DNA of 64,000 nt from Streptococcus oralis subsp. tigurinus AZ_3a (GTDB lineage: Bacteria > Bacillota > Bacilli > Lactobacillales > Streptococcaceae): NCBI GenBank assembly GCA_000344275.1, contig AORU01000002.1:124001-188000 (forward strand). Direction: 5' to 3'. The position numbers and the translations under genes were made by a program. This document shows, piece by piece, positions 6,246 through 19,000 of the stretch. Every line of letters starts with the position of its first letter. Within the stretch, counting starts at the first letter, position 1. The notes beneath the pieces are model-generated. The model was not told the DNA's origin and did not search any database. It saw only the letters and a program-made list of their open reading frames with translations.

Positions 6246-8636
6246 CTAACCTTTTATGTGTAAAATATTTCGTATAATTTCTCTAGTTTTTCTTTCAACA
6301 AAAAGATAATCGTGCCTTGATTCTACATCAACTATGGCTGCTGAGTCAAACAATGTCCTTATTTGTTGATTACTCAAAGGTCTTTGTTCAACTACACTTC
6401 GAACGAATGTAACCTCTGTATTAATTATTTTCTTAGGAACATAATTAAATAGATCATTAAATACCTCATGATTATTTTGAATTAAATGTTCTGTTGTTAC
6501 ATTAAGCTTGTTCATCCCTTCAAATATATGTGTATTTTCAAAATACTGTCTGTAATAGCCATTTTTTTCTCTTTGAATTGCTAAATCATAATCTTCGGAT
6601 TCAAGATAAAACGGGGCATCTAAAATGATTAATTCATCGACCTTCAAATCATAATTAGCTAACTGATAACACATCTCGCTTGCTACAACCCCACCGTAAC
6701 TCCATCCCATCAATTTAATTTTTTTACAACCTCTTTCACAAGAAAAGTTTTTAATTAAATTAATATAGAATTCAGCAATATTCTCAATTCCATTTATCCT
6801 ATCCCCTTGCCTCAAGAGATTATAAGGTTCAATTATATATATAGGAAATTTAGGGTTAATGATATTCTCAAAAAGTGGTCTATATACATCACTTCCAGTA
6901 TTACCAGAATGAATAACAAATAATGGCGTTGCGCTTCCCATCATTGAATCTCTCTCAACAAAAGTATAAATAGGCTTAAAGTCATCTCTAAGTAGTAGAT
7001 TAGCTAAATTACATAATTTTGAATTTTTGTATATCTCAATAAAATTTACCATCTTATCTAGATCATGCAATATTTTGATTCCCAATTCCATTATTTGAAG
7101 AGATGTTGCACCCATTTTTTTAAAATCACTCTGAAAACTTATATTCTCCTCCGAAATTCCTAAAATTTCACTCCATGATTTTTTTAGATACTTTTCCATC
7201 TCAGCCTCTTTTTTAGATAAAACCCTCTTATCCTCAACTAATAAAAGTTGATTTAGAGACTCAAATAATTTCAGCTCATCCGTCTTACCATTACCATTCA
7301 AAGGAAGATGACTTACTTTTATAATCCTGTTTGGAACCATTATTTCGGGCAAAACACGTCCAATCTCTCTTATCACTTCCTCTTCATCCATAGGGGATTC
7401 TTGAACTATCCAGCAAAAAATTTTATTATTTCGTACACAAATGTAACTTTGCTGAATATCCGGTAAAATATCTTTTAAAGTATTTTCTATTTCACTTAAG
7501 TCAATTCTTACACCATTAATTTTAAACTGTCTATCCTTTCTACCAAAGTATTGGATAGAACCATCATCTAAAATTCGAGCAAAATCACCTGACTTATAGC
7601 CATAAACGCTCTTGCCATTAATATCTACAGTAATGAATGTTTTTCTTGTGGCTTCAAAATCTAGATAGTATCCAAAAGCAACTTGAGGTCCGAACAAAAA
7701 TAATTCTCCTATCACTCCATTGTTCTGTACTTCATTACTTTCATTCAAAATAACTGCTCCCATATTTCTAACAGGCTTCCCGATAGTAATAATCTTAGTT
7801 TTTTTAGTTATTTCAATGGCTGTAGCTGCTCCACATTCTGTATTCCCATATACATTATAAACTTTATACGTAATACTATCTAAATTAACATTGGGAAATC
7901 GCTGACCAGACAAAGTTAGAACACGTAAATGATTTAGTTTCATTTTTCTTATTATATATTCACCAATTGAGGCAGTTGTGTTCATAAATGTAATTTGATT
8001 CGCATTTAAATAATTTTCAAGCAAATTAAAATCATGCCTAATTTTCTCATCCAATATATGCAATGTGCATTGTGCATATAATCCTGAAAACAACTCAATA
8101 TAACTAATCGCAAAAGAATAAGCAGTAAACAAGGCCATGTTATCTTTTTCAGATAAGTTAAATAATTCTTTCTCCCAAATTACTGTATTTTCAACATTCT
8201 CTTTTGGTATTTCAACAGCTTTGGGTAAACCTGTTGAACCAGATGTGAAATAGATCGCCCAAGCATTTGTCGTATTTTCCTTACTATTCAATTCCTGAAC
8301 AGAATAAATATTATCTATATATTTTATAACATAATTTGCATGAGAGATTTCTAACATCATGTTCAATCTCTCTTCTGGTTGGGTAATATCTTGAGGAATA
8401 AACGTAATTCCCATTTTTGTTAATGCTAAAACGGTTACTACAAATTCTATGCCTCGTGGAAATTGTAAGGCCACAATTTTATTATAAAACTCATATTTAC
8501 TTAAATCGGAAATCTTTTTTTCAACATCTGATATTAATTCCGCATAACTAAGGACTGAGTCACTATCAATTAGAGCTATCTTCGAAGGATTTGTTCTAGA
8601 ATGTTCATAAACAGTAGTTAAAAAATTTTGCTTCAT
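6246..8636 (-). CDS. NRPS termination protein A-T-TE
   Basis: The 796 residues contain an adenylation domain (about 1-465, FTSGSTGLPKAVE core and GRKDRQFKING), a carrier domain (about 480-545, Ser in MGATSLQ) and a type I thioesterase (about 555-796). The thioesterase keeps its triad: Ser in GWSYGG, Asp in LDAPF and His in SRHDYLF. It has no condensation domain; the lone C domain ending the 5289-aa NRPS should serve this module in trans. My alignment of substrate-pocket residues gives A-I-I-N-T-S-V-A-A; the first position is Ala instead of the Asp that holds an alpha-amino group, so a non-alpha-amino substrate such as beta-alanine is plausible. Gene spacing of 5 and 4 bp to its neighbours indicates one operon. 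Confidence 0.92.
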   Translation of the reverse strand: MKQNFLTTVYEHSRTNPSKIALIDSDSVLSYAELISDVEKKISDLSKYEFYNKIVALQFPRGIEFVVTVLALTKMGITFIPQDITQPEERLNMMLEISHANYVIKYIDNIYSVQELNSKENTTNAWAIYFTSGSTGLPKAVEIPKENVENTVIWEKELFNLSEKDNMALFTAYSFAISYIELFSGLYAQCTLHILDEKIRHDFNLLENYLNANQITFMNTTASIGEYIIRKMKLNHLRVLTLSGQRFPNVNLDSITYKVYNVYGNTECGAATAIEITKKTKIITIGKPVRNMGAVILNESNEVQNNGVIGELFLFGPQVAFGYYLDFEATRKTFITVDINGKSVYGYKSGDFARILDDGSIQYFGRKDRQFKINGVRIDLSEIENTLKDILPDIQQSYICVRNNKIFCWIVQESPMDEEEVIREIGRVLPEIMVPNRIIKVSHLPLNGNGKTDELKLFESLNQLLLVEDKRVLSKKEAEMEKYLKKSWSEILGISEENISFQSDFKKMGATSLQIMELGIKILHDLDKMVNFIEIYKNSKLCNLANLLLRDDFKPIYTFVERDSMMGSATPLFVIHSGNTGSDVYRPLFENIINPKFPIYIIEPYNLLRQGDRINGIENIAEFYINLIKNFSCERGCKKIKLMGWSYGGVVASEMCYQLANYDLKVDELIILDAPFYLESEDYDLAIQREKNGYYRQYFENTHIFEGMNKLNVTTEHLIQNNHEVFNDLFNYVPKKIINTEVTFVRSVVEQRPLSNQQIRTLFDSAAIVDVESRHDYLFVERKTREIIRNILHIKG

Positions 8637-8641
8637 ATATT

Positions 8642-9619
8642 CTACTTCCCATAACTTTTATTTATCAAATATGATATCACTTTCGTTGAATCTATATTGG
8701 AGATTTCGAAATTTGAATTATCATCTACTAAATTTAAAATATTCATATCAGAAATATTAAATTCATTTTTAGCAAAATAAATGTTTAAATTACTAAAAAA
8801 ATTATCACTATATTTCTCAATATCTATATACTCTTCAATCTTTAAAGGATTAAATAGCTTAATAGTATTTGAAGAATTTGAAATAACAGAGGCTAAAAAA
8901 TGATTATAAAAATCGCTTTGAGCTGTGTATCCATTATAATAATTATCTACTATAGGTAATAAAGAAGCAAAAATTTTAATATATTCATTTTGGATTTTAT
9001 CCAAAGAATAGTTCACAATAATATTTTTGTCCAACTCCGTATTATATTCAATAAAATAATCAGAGGAAGGACTTTTTCTCCTACAATAATAATCATAACT
9101 ATTTTTTAATAATGGATGGATGACTAGTTTTTTATTATCATTCCACAACCATTCTAAAAATATCTCACAACTCTTATCCAAAGAAATTCCTAACACATCT
9201 TTTAAATCGTCTAAATAAGGAGGGATTCCATTCCTATCCCAATGAATTTTATCAGCTAAAAAAACAATTTTTACCATATCAGATGCATTTTCAACACATG
9301 TCGTATGGTAGAGTATTGAGTCTAAAATTTCATTATCATGTATACCAAATAATTTGTTTGCTAAGTACGCACCCTGTTTAGCATGGATTAATAAAGGAAA
9401 CTCTACTTCTTCCTTACAAAGTGTCAATCCACACGATTCAGCAACTTTTACACGATCTTTATTAGGTATAGCACCTCCTAAATCATGTAGGCTGCCTGCA
9501 ATAAAGGCAACCACAGGATTTAGTTTATACTCTACAGCTAATTTAAATGACTCAATACCTACACCAATTGCATGTAAAAAATTTTCTGTAACAGGCGTTA
9601 GATATTCTCGTTCTTTCAT
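8642..9619 (-). CDS. HD-domain hydrolase, YqeK-like, with a novel C-terminal extension
   Basis: Residues about 10-185 align by pattern with YqeK, the symmetrical Ap4A hydrolase: LHAIGVG (first His), LHDLGG (HD pair), [11 protein letters not shown], the [17 protein letters not shown] segment and [11 protein letters not shown] (last Asp). All expected metal ligands are present. YqeK proteins are about 190 residues; here about 130 extra residues of A/T-rich, unrecognised sequence follow. The start overlaps the PanD stop by 4 bp (ATGA), indicating translational coupling. Adenylating enzymes can form Ap4A as a side product, so removal of that nucleotide is one possible role; a tailoring or resistance function is another. 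Function is inferred from fold only. Confidence 0.8.
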   Translation of the reverse strand: MKEREYLTPVTENFLHAIGVGIESFKLAVEYKLNPVVAFIAGSLHDLGGAIPNKDRVKVAESCGLTLCKEEVEFPLLIHAKQGAYLANKLFGIHDNEILDSILYHTTCVENASDMVKIVFLADKIHWDRNGIPPYLDDLKDVLGISLDKSCEIFLEWLWNDNKKLVIHPLLKNSYDYYCRRKSPSSDYFIEYNTELDKNIIVNYSLDKIQNEYIKIFASLLPIVDNYYNGYTAQSDFYNHFLASVISNSSNTIKLFNPLKIEEYIDIEKYSDNFFSNLNIYFAKNEFNISDMNILNLVDDNSNFEISNIDSTKVISYLINKSYGK

Positions 9620-10017
9620 TCATTCACCAATTCTTCTGATAGGACTCCATATTTTTCATATCTAACTTCTTTAATAATTTCATTATTATCATTTACAAGT
9701 ACTACGTATGGCTTAGCATCTTTGGCTTCTTCAGGAGTCATTTGACAGTAACACATGATAATAATTTTATCATTAACAGAAACACACCGTGCAGCTGCTC
9801 CATTCAAACAAATGATTCCAGAATTTCTTGGTCCAGCAATTACATATGTTTCAAATCTGTTGCCATTATTAACATCCACAATTTGTACTTTTTCATATTC
9901 AAGAATGTTACTAGCATCCATCAATGCTTTATCAATAGTAATACTACCAACATAATCTAATTCCGCTTGAACAACAGTTGCTCTATGAATTTTTCCTTTT
10001 AACATGTCTACTAACAT
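9616..10017 (-). CDS. panD: Aspartate 1-decarboxylase, PanD
   Basis: The 133 residues match pyruvoyl-dependent Pan[15 protein letters not shown] with the active-site Lys, the self-cleavage site in YVGSITID (Gly-Ser), FETYVI with the catalytic Tyr, and ICLNGAAAR. It converts L-aspartate to beta-alanine. PanD usually feeds pantothenate synthesis, but no panB or panC gene is present. Here it is the second gene of an NRPS operon, 13 bp after the 5289-aa NRPS, with a good AAGGAG Shine-Dalgarno. Two A domains in the operon lack the alpha-amino-binding Asp, so beta-alanine as a peptide building block is the likely purpose. Confidence 0.93.
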   Translation of the reverse strand: MLVDMLKGKIHRATVVQAELDYVGSITIDKALMDASNILEYEKVQIVDVNNGNRFETYVIAGPRNSGIICLNGAAARCVSVNDKIIIMCYCQMTPEEAKDAKPYVVLVNDNNEIIKEVRYEKYGVLSEELVNE

Positions 10018-10030
10018 TTGTATTCTCCTT

Positions 10031-13000
10031 TTACTTTTTTTTAATAATTGTATTTAATCTAAGATTATTATTTTTTAAGACTTTACATAATATTGATTTG
10101 TATATATTTATGAAATTCAAAATCTCCTCTCTATTAAATGTAGATTTAGCGAAGTTAAAATCAATATTTTGTCCCCAAACGAAAATAGTTAAATCGCTGA
10201 ACGCATCTTTTTGATCTTTACCATTCATCTCTGGCAGAGCTTCAAAAATAGTAGAATTTTTTAAAGCCTCTCCTTTAAATCCTTGAATACCAAAATAAAG
10301 TTTATATCCGCTCATATCTAAATTAAGTTTATCTACTATCATTTCAAAAGGAATATCCTGATTATTTTGATAAGTAATAATTTTGCTATTCAAATCATTT
10401 AGAAACTCTCTATAAGAAATGCTATCATTCATATTTACTGTAACCAAAAATTTATTAATAAACAATCCAATTAAATCTTCAACTCCGCTTACACTTCGAT
10501 TTAGACTAGGAATCATAATGGAAATATTTTTTTGACCACTAACTTTTATGACTGATAGGAAGAAGATACTAAGAAGGAAATTATGTAACGTTGTTCCATA
10601 ATTGTTTACATATCGATTTATTTCTAGGTATAAATCATCATCTAAATATAAATATTCATCTGCTCCGTCTTTTGTAACAGTATCTATTTTTTTAGTGTAA
10701 AAAGATTTTAACGGTACATAACTACTAAATTCGTCCTTCCAGAATTTTAATTGTGGTTCAATTTGTGAACTATTTAAGAAATCTTGCTGGCATTTTGCAT
10801 AATCTTTGTATTGGAATCTTAACTCAGCTGGAACTTCATCATAATAATAACTTTCAATATCTCTTAGGAAAAGCGACGTTGACCACCCATCAAAAGCTAT
10901 ATGATCAATTACACATGTAAAAATGTTGTTCTGTATATTAGCTTTTATTGGGTATTCTTTCCTTAAGTCAAATATATGAGCAAAGTATTCATCTCTATTT
11001 ATTTCACTCTGTGTTACAATAAATGGCTCTTTCGAAATATACTGATAATTTCCATAAAGCTTGGTTCTCAAAATTTCATGTCTCTTGACCACATTTTCAA
11101 GCGCAAAAATTAATTTTTTTACATCAACATGCTCTTTTATTTTAAATGCTATTTTTACATTACTGTATGCTGTCTTAGGAGTTGCAAGATACTGTTTCTG
11201 TGCATACGATAAACTTTGATTTTCTACACTATCAAAGTTTTGTTTAACAACCTTTAAGGTCTTCACATCATCTGAAGAATCGTTTGATATCATAAATGAT
11301 TCGGAAATTTTTTCAATTGTTTTATTTTCGAAGATTACTTTAATGTCGAAATTACGATGTAATTTGTTATTTAAAGTACTTATCAATTTAATTGCTTTAA
11401 TTGAATCCCCACCAATATTGAAGAAATTCTCTAAAATAGATAATCGTGAATTATCTATATTTAGTATATTCGCTATGCAATCTCTAACTACTTTTTCTTC
11501 AGAAGTTCTTGGAGCGACAAAATCTACAGAACTTGAATAAGCTATTGTAGGCAAAGCACGTCTGTCAATTTTCCCATTTATAGTTAAAGGAAATTCATCA
11601 ATATATTGATATCCTGAAGGAATCATATAATCTGTTAAGTATTGTGAAATAATGCTTTCGATATACTCTTTAGTTAATTCCTTGGAGGCTGTGTAATAAA
11701 CGCCCAGATATTTATCTCCTTCTTCTCCTAATGCTATAGCTAAAACCTGATCAATTTCTGGAATTTTCAACATAGCTGATTCAATCTCGCCTAGTTCAAT
11801 CCTAAATCCTCTGATTTTAACTTGGAAATCATTTCGTCCAATCAATTCAAATTCACCATTGCATAGACGTCTAACAATATCTCCTGTTTTATAGATTCTT
11901 GAATATTCTTCTAAATTATTCAAATTATATGGGTTATTTCTAAAAACTTTAGAGGTTAGCTCAGGTTTCCCATAATAACCTCTTGAAAGTTGAGGTCCAC
12001 CAACATATAACTCACCAATTGCTCCATCTGGTAACAATCTCATTTGTTCATCTAAGACATAATGAACATAGTTATTGAAAGGCTTCCCAATATTAGAGTA
12101 ATTGTTGTCAACTTTCTTCATTGACGTCCATACAGTCCCTTCGGTTGGACCATAAATATTAATTAGAGTGAGATTTTTAAAACGTTTTGCAAATGCATCA
12201 TTCATCTTTTCACCACCAACTAAAATTGTGGTTAAATCTGTACTTAATATGTCATAATCATTATCTTGAAATAAGTAACTAATTTTTCCTGGAGTTGATT
12301 GAAGCGTTGTAATTCTATTATTTCTCATATATTGAGGAAATTCTTCAGGTGTTCCTGTAAATAAGCTAACCGTTTTACCTCTTAATAGTTGACCAAAAAT
12401 TTCAGTACCAAAAATGTCAAAAACATACTCTGCGATACATCCAAATTCAATATCTTCAGTTCCATTCGATTTTATAGCTGACAACATATTTTCTAAATAA
12501 CATAAGAAGTTCCTATGTTCAACCATTACACCTTTGGGTTTCCCTGTGGTACCTGATGTAAAAATGATATAAGCTAATGAATTGGGCTCAATAAGAATAT
12601 TCAAATTATCAGAATTACAACTTTCAGCTAGTAAATCATCAGCAATTTTTTCATCAATAACTACTTTAGAATCAACCAATTCTGTAATATACTTAATTCT
12701 CTCATATGGAAACTTTGTAGCCATAGGAACATACGCCGCACCTGCTTTTAATATTCCCAAAATAGCAATAACCATTTTTTCTGATTTTTCCAATAACAAT
12801 GGAACTCTATCTCCAACTTGAACATTAAATTTTGTTATTAAATTTCTAGCAAAAATATTTGATAAGCTGTTTAGTTGAGAATAAGTTAATTCTGTATGAC
12901 CACATTTTAAAGCCGTTATATTTGGTTTCATTAATGCTTGCAATTCAAATTTTTCAACAATAGTTGATTGTGTGTATCTTGCAACATTAAATTTAGGAGT

Positions 13001-16000
13001 AGATTCAACGTACGTTAAAGAAGGAATGTCAGTAACAATTTGTTTGACAATACTACTCATAAATTTAAATAATTTTTCTATTGTGTCTTCTTCAAAAAGT
13101 TCATCATCATACTTACACTGTAAATATAAATTACTGTTCTTTTCAAAAACTACAATAGTTACTGGATAATCGAGCTTTTCAACTGCTTGTACATCGTCTA
13201 TTTCTAGTTTAGCATTTGATTCAGGAAGGTCATTTGATTCTAATGGATAATTTTCATAAATAAACACAGTATCAAATAATCTAGTTCTGTTAGTCTGTAA
13301 TTCTGCTAAATTTACACCACCATTGGCTAAAGCACTTTGATTAATGGTCTGCAGAGAGCTAAGGGCTAATTTCAAATCAGTGTTACTGTGTTCAAACTGA
13401 ATAGGTACTGTTTGAATATATAAACCTACACTGTCTTCAATTCCGTTAATTGGATATTGTCGTCCTGAATTGACGACACCAATTGTCGTTTCCTTGATTC
13501 CACCATAGACACTCAAAAGCTTATGCCATGCATATTGAAGAATTATATTTATTGTAATTCCATTTGCTTTAGAGAAATGTTTCAATGAATCATATATCGG
13601 ATTTTCCAAAATAAAGACCTGATCTCTCGGTTTTTGAATAAGATTAACTTCTTCAATTTTAGTTTGGGATTTATCAACTCTAAATAAACCTGAAATGTCC
13701 GGATGGCTTACCTCGTTAAGATTTTCATCCCAATATTTTTTAGCATTCTTTAAATTATTATGAATAAATCGTTGTCCTTCTATATATGCATCGTCTACTT
13801 CCATAGAAATATCACTATTAGTGAATAGTTCATAATAAAAATTATGAATATTATTCATCAAAAGTGAATTAGACCATCCATCTAGAATTGCATGATGATT
13901 TATCAATACACAGATATACCTATTATCTGATGTTTTTACAAGCCTTACTCTGAATAAAGAACCATCTGAGAGTGTGAATAAATTATTTCTCTCTTTTAAA
14001 ATTAATCTATCAATTTCATCAGTTTCAATATACTCAAAGTCTAGTTTTCCTTTTTTATGTATTATTTGAACAACTTCCCCGTCCACAACATCTAAAGATA
14101 GTCTAAGACTTGGATATTTTTCTTGAACTAATTTCCATGACTGTTTATAGAGATTAACATCAACTGAACTATTGTATTCAAAAGTATATGCACACATATA
14201 GGCATTATCATTTTGAAAATTATTTAAAGATTGATACATAAATCCTTGTTGCAATGAACTTGCGGGTAAAATATCAATTATCTCTTCAGAATGTTGAATT
14301 TTATCTAAACTATCTTGCTCAATTAGATAATTAATATCATCTAATGTCAAATATGTTCTGGTTATTTGATGTAGATTATTAATTAAATTAATAATTTCTT
14401 CTTTTAAGTATTGAGAAATCAAATCGAGATTTTTAATTTTCCCACTCAGTTCAATGAATAATTGTTTTTGGTATATGCCTCCATTAATAACCAAACTTTC
14501 ATTAGGCTCAGAGCTAGACATAGGACCTAAATCTGTTTTTACGATAGACCATTCTGTTTCTGCAACACTAATTTGACCTAGATAGTTAAATAGTACCTGA
14601 GGTAAGTCCTCCGTTTTTATACCATTCAAAATTCCATAACCAATTCCTAAATCTGGTATTTCTTTAGAATACAATTTTGTCTTCACTAAATCTATAGATA
14701 TCTTTTGTGGATAAATCGAAGTAAACCAACCTACGGTCCTTTGAATATCAATATCTGGATCAATATTTGCTCGACCATGTGACTCTAATTGTACGTATGT
14801 TTCTTCTGATGGCCAAATTCTATTCAAAGCTCTAGCCAAAGAAGTCAATAAAATATCATTTACAGATGTATTATATACTTTATTAATATTATTTAATAAA
14901 ATAACCGTCAAATCAGTTGAAATTTGGAAATCAGAAGACTGAATCTTTTCCTGAACTTCATAATCTTGAAATTCACACGGATAATTATCAATAAAATCAT
15001 TTTGACGATTTATTAAAGCATTTCCCCACTGTCTGTAACTTGTCCCTTTAGGAGGGAGCTTTTGCCCATTATATAACGCCTTGAGATCAGAAGTAAGTAT
15101 TTCCCAAGATACTGTATCAATAATTAAATGATGGCAAATAATTCCGAGAATATTTTGTGAACTAATATAAACGAACTTATACAGTTGTTGAGATAGGTCG
15201 AAGCTATTGTCCAAATCATTCAAAGCAGAGTTATCTTTTATTATTTCCAATTGAATATTGTCTATCTTGTTACCATAGTACTGTTTATTATTTTTAAAAT
15301 AGATCCTCATAGAGTCATGGTAATTAACCAACTCTAGTAAGGCATATTCTAATTTTTTTAAATCTATACCTTTAGGTAATTTAATACCGAATCCCTGGTT
15401 AAAACATTCAGAAAAATTGTTACTGAAAAACCATTCTTGAATAGGTAGTTTATTGAGTTCACCAGTTAAAATTCCTTGCTCAGAAACAATAGTCTTTCGA
15501 TCCTTTTTGCCAATTTTCTTAGCTATATTCCTAATGTTTTTTGCATCAAAAATTTCATTTACAGGAATAGATATATCAAATGTTCGCTTAATCCTATTAC
15601 TTAATTGAATCGCTTTTATTGAATCCCCACCAAGATTGAAAAAATTAGCCAGTATATCAATTTCTGATATAGATCTTCCTAATAATTCAGCAACAATCTT
15701 TTGTAACTGTAATTCAACTTCATTTTCAACGATAGCATTGCTACTTTCTTTTCTAGGTGAAGGCAACGATTTTCTATCTAACTTACCATTAATAGTTAAT
15801 GGAAATTCTTTCATAAATACGAATATCGACGGAATCATATAAGATGGTAATTTATCTTTTAATTGATCTTTAATATAATCTACGTTCAATTCTTCATCAG
15901 ATACATAATATGCAACCAATTGATTATTGCGTTTTAAAGCAACCGCTTGTTGTATGTTTGAAAGTTCCAAAATACGCTTTTCAACTTCACTTAATTCTAT

Positions 16001-19000
16001 TCGAAGTCCATTAATCTTAACTTGAAAATCATTTCTACCTAGATACTCAATACTATCATTATCAATAATTCTAGCAAGATCTCCTGTTTTATATACTCGT
16101 CCATATCCAGGTATATTAATAAAGCTTGATTCTGTTAGTTTAGGTTGATTAATATATCCTCTAGCCAATTGAATACCTGAAATAGCAAGTTCACCAATAG
16201 CCCCTTTAGGTAAAATTTTATTCGACTTACTTAAAATACAACAGTTAGTATTTGCAACCGGTTTACCAATTAAAACCTTATCAATATCTTGTTGATTACA
16301 ATCAAAATATGTCACATCAATGCTTGCCTCAGTAGGTCCATATAAATTATGTAATTGAACATTAGGAAGAATCTTTTTAAATCTTTTCACACTAGATATA
16401 CTTAATGCTTCCCCTGAACAAAAAACATATTTTAGCGAAGTCAAATCAATTAAGCCACTCTCCGAGTATAATTCAACAGTATCAAGAAATACATCAAGCA
16501 TGCTTGGAACAAAGTGCATAGTAGTTATTTGTTTTTCTCTAATTTCTTTAGCAAGATATAACGGATCTTTATGTCCTCCCTCTTCTGCAAAAACAATTCT
16601 CGCTCCTACTAATAAAGCCCAAATTTGTTCCCAGACCGACACATCAAATACATAATTAGTTTTTTGATATACAATATCATTCTCATCAAGAGGATACTTA
16701 TCATTCATCCACTGCACTCTATTACTTAAACCAGCATGCTCAATCATGACACCTTTAGGTTTTCCAGTTGTACCAGAGGTGAAAATAATATACGCCAAAT
16801 CTTGAAGTTTAACATTCGAATTAACTCTTGAATTATCATTAGATATAAAGCCTTCAAAATCTTCTCGTACTAAAAATTTTGAGTGTGATTCTTGTAATAT
16901 GTACTCTACACGTTCATTTGGATATTCACTAGATATTGGTACATAAGCACAACCAGCTTTTAATATTCCCCAAATTGCAATTGACATTTTTTCACTGCGT
17001 GGAAGAAGCAAAGCAACGCTATCACCTGGTTTAACCCCATGATTTAATAAATAGTTTGCAAAACAATTCGTCCTATTATCAAATTCTTTATAAGTCAGTT
17101 GGGTATTTTTATATTCAATTGCAATATTAGTTGGAGTTTTATCAACTTGATTATAGAATAAATCAACAACAGATATTTGAGGATAAGCTTTTGTTTCTCC
17201 CTCAATAACTTTCCCATTAATAGGTGAATTAGATATTGTAAAATCATTTAAATCAATAACAGAATTTATTAACTCAATGTAGGATTGCTTAATGGATTCA
17301 ATAGTTGATTTAGAAAAAATATCATTACAATAATTGAAAACTAATAAATCATTTTCAATCATCACTGATAAATCATATTTTGCAAAATAGTTAGCATCAC
17401 TTGTATCAAGAATCTTAAAAATACCGTTATCTTTTATAACTTCAGAAGTAAAATCTTGTACACTAAAGAATACTTGATATATTGGATTTCTTGATAAGTC
17501 ATGACTAGTATCCAGACTTTTCACAATTCGTTCAAATGGAACATCTTGATTCTTTTGAATATCTAATAATTGTTCATGATTTTTCGAAACTATTTCTTGG
17601 AATGTCTGATTTTGACCTATCTTAGTACGTACAGGTAAAGAATTGACGAAGAAACCAATTAAATCTTCAGTTCCAGATATATGTCTCCCCGCAAACGGAC
17701 TACCTACTATAATATCATCTTGATAACTAAATTGAGATAAAACAATATCCAATATTGTTAACATAACAACATATAAGCTAGTTTTATTTTCTTTAGCAAC
17801 TTGTTCCAATCCGTCTTTCCATTCTGACTTAAATTTAACCTTGATATTGCTCCCATTATAGGTAAATTCTTTTGGTCTATTGTAATCAGTTGGTAAATTA
17901 AGGGGTTCATAGTTTTTAAGTTTCTGTATCCAATAATTTTCTTGTTCCTTAAAAGTACTTGAATTTACAAATTCTCGTTGCCAATTAGCATAATCTTTAT
18001 ATTGATAATTCAATATTGAATTTTTCTTATCGTAATAATTATTTAATAACTCTTTTAAAAATACTTCTGTTGACCAACCGTCAAATGCTATATGATGGAT
18101 ATTAATGGCAAGCAATTTGTCATATAGATTCACTCTAATCGGGATTTCACTTGATAAGTCAAAAGTTTCTTTGAAGTATGTTCTTAAATCAATCGGATCA
18201 TTACTTACTGAAAGTTTTTCATTAGTGACAAACTGGCGATTATCCTTAATTATTGTCCGCAATATTTCATGTTTTTCAACATTTTTTTGAAGCGATTCTA
18301 CCAATAAATCTGTATCTACACCATCCAATAGTTCTAATACTATAGGTACATTATAAGCTGCTGTGGTATCAGAAAACTTATTAATAATCCATAATTGCTC
18401 TTGAGTTACTGAAGTACGATAGCTTTCTTGTTCGGATATTCGCTTAATAATTCCAACTTTATCTACCTCACTAACTAAGGCCATTTGCTTAATAGTCTTG
18501 GATTCTACAATTTGCCTAACCGATAAATTTATTTGATTAGATAGCTTAAGTGCTAAAATTGAATTTCCTCCAATTTCATAAAAATTATCCTGAACTGAAA
18601 CTCTATCTAATTTTAATAACTCACATATAACAGTAGAAATTTCTTTTTCTCGTTCAGTTGATGGAGCTTCAAAATTTTTATATTCAATTGTAGGTTTTGG
18701 TAATCTTCTCAAATCAATTTTTCCATTAATTGTCAACGGAAATTCATCTAACTGTACATAGTAATTTGGTACCATATAAGTTGGTAAAAATCCATCCAAT
18801 TTATACGATAAGATACCTGTGTAGTATGCAACTAAGGCATTATCCTTTACTTGAACAAGACAGCGATTTATAGAGGGTTGCTTCATTAATTGTGCTTCAA
18901 CTTCTCCAAGCTCAATTCGGAATCCACGTAACTTAACTTGGAAATCATTACGACCAATATAAATTAACTCACCATTGTTTAATCTTTTTACCAAATCACC

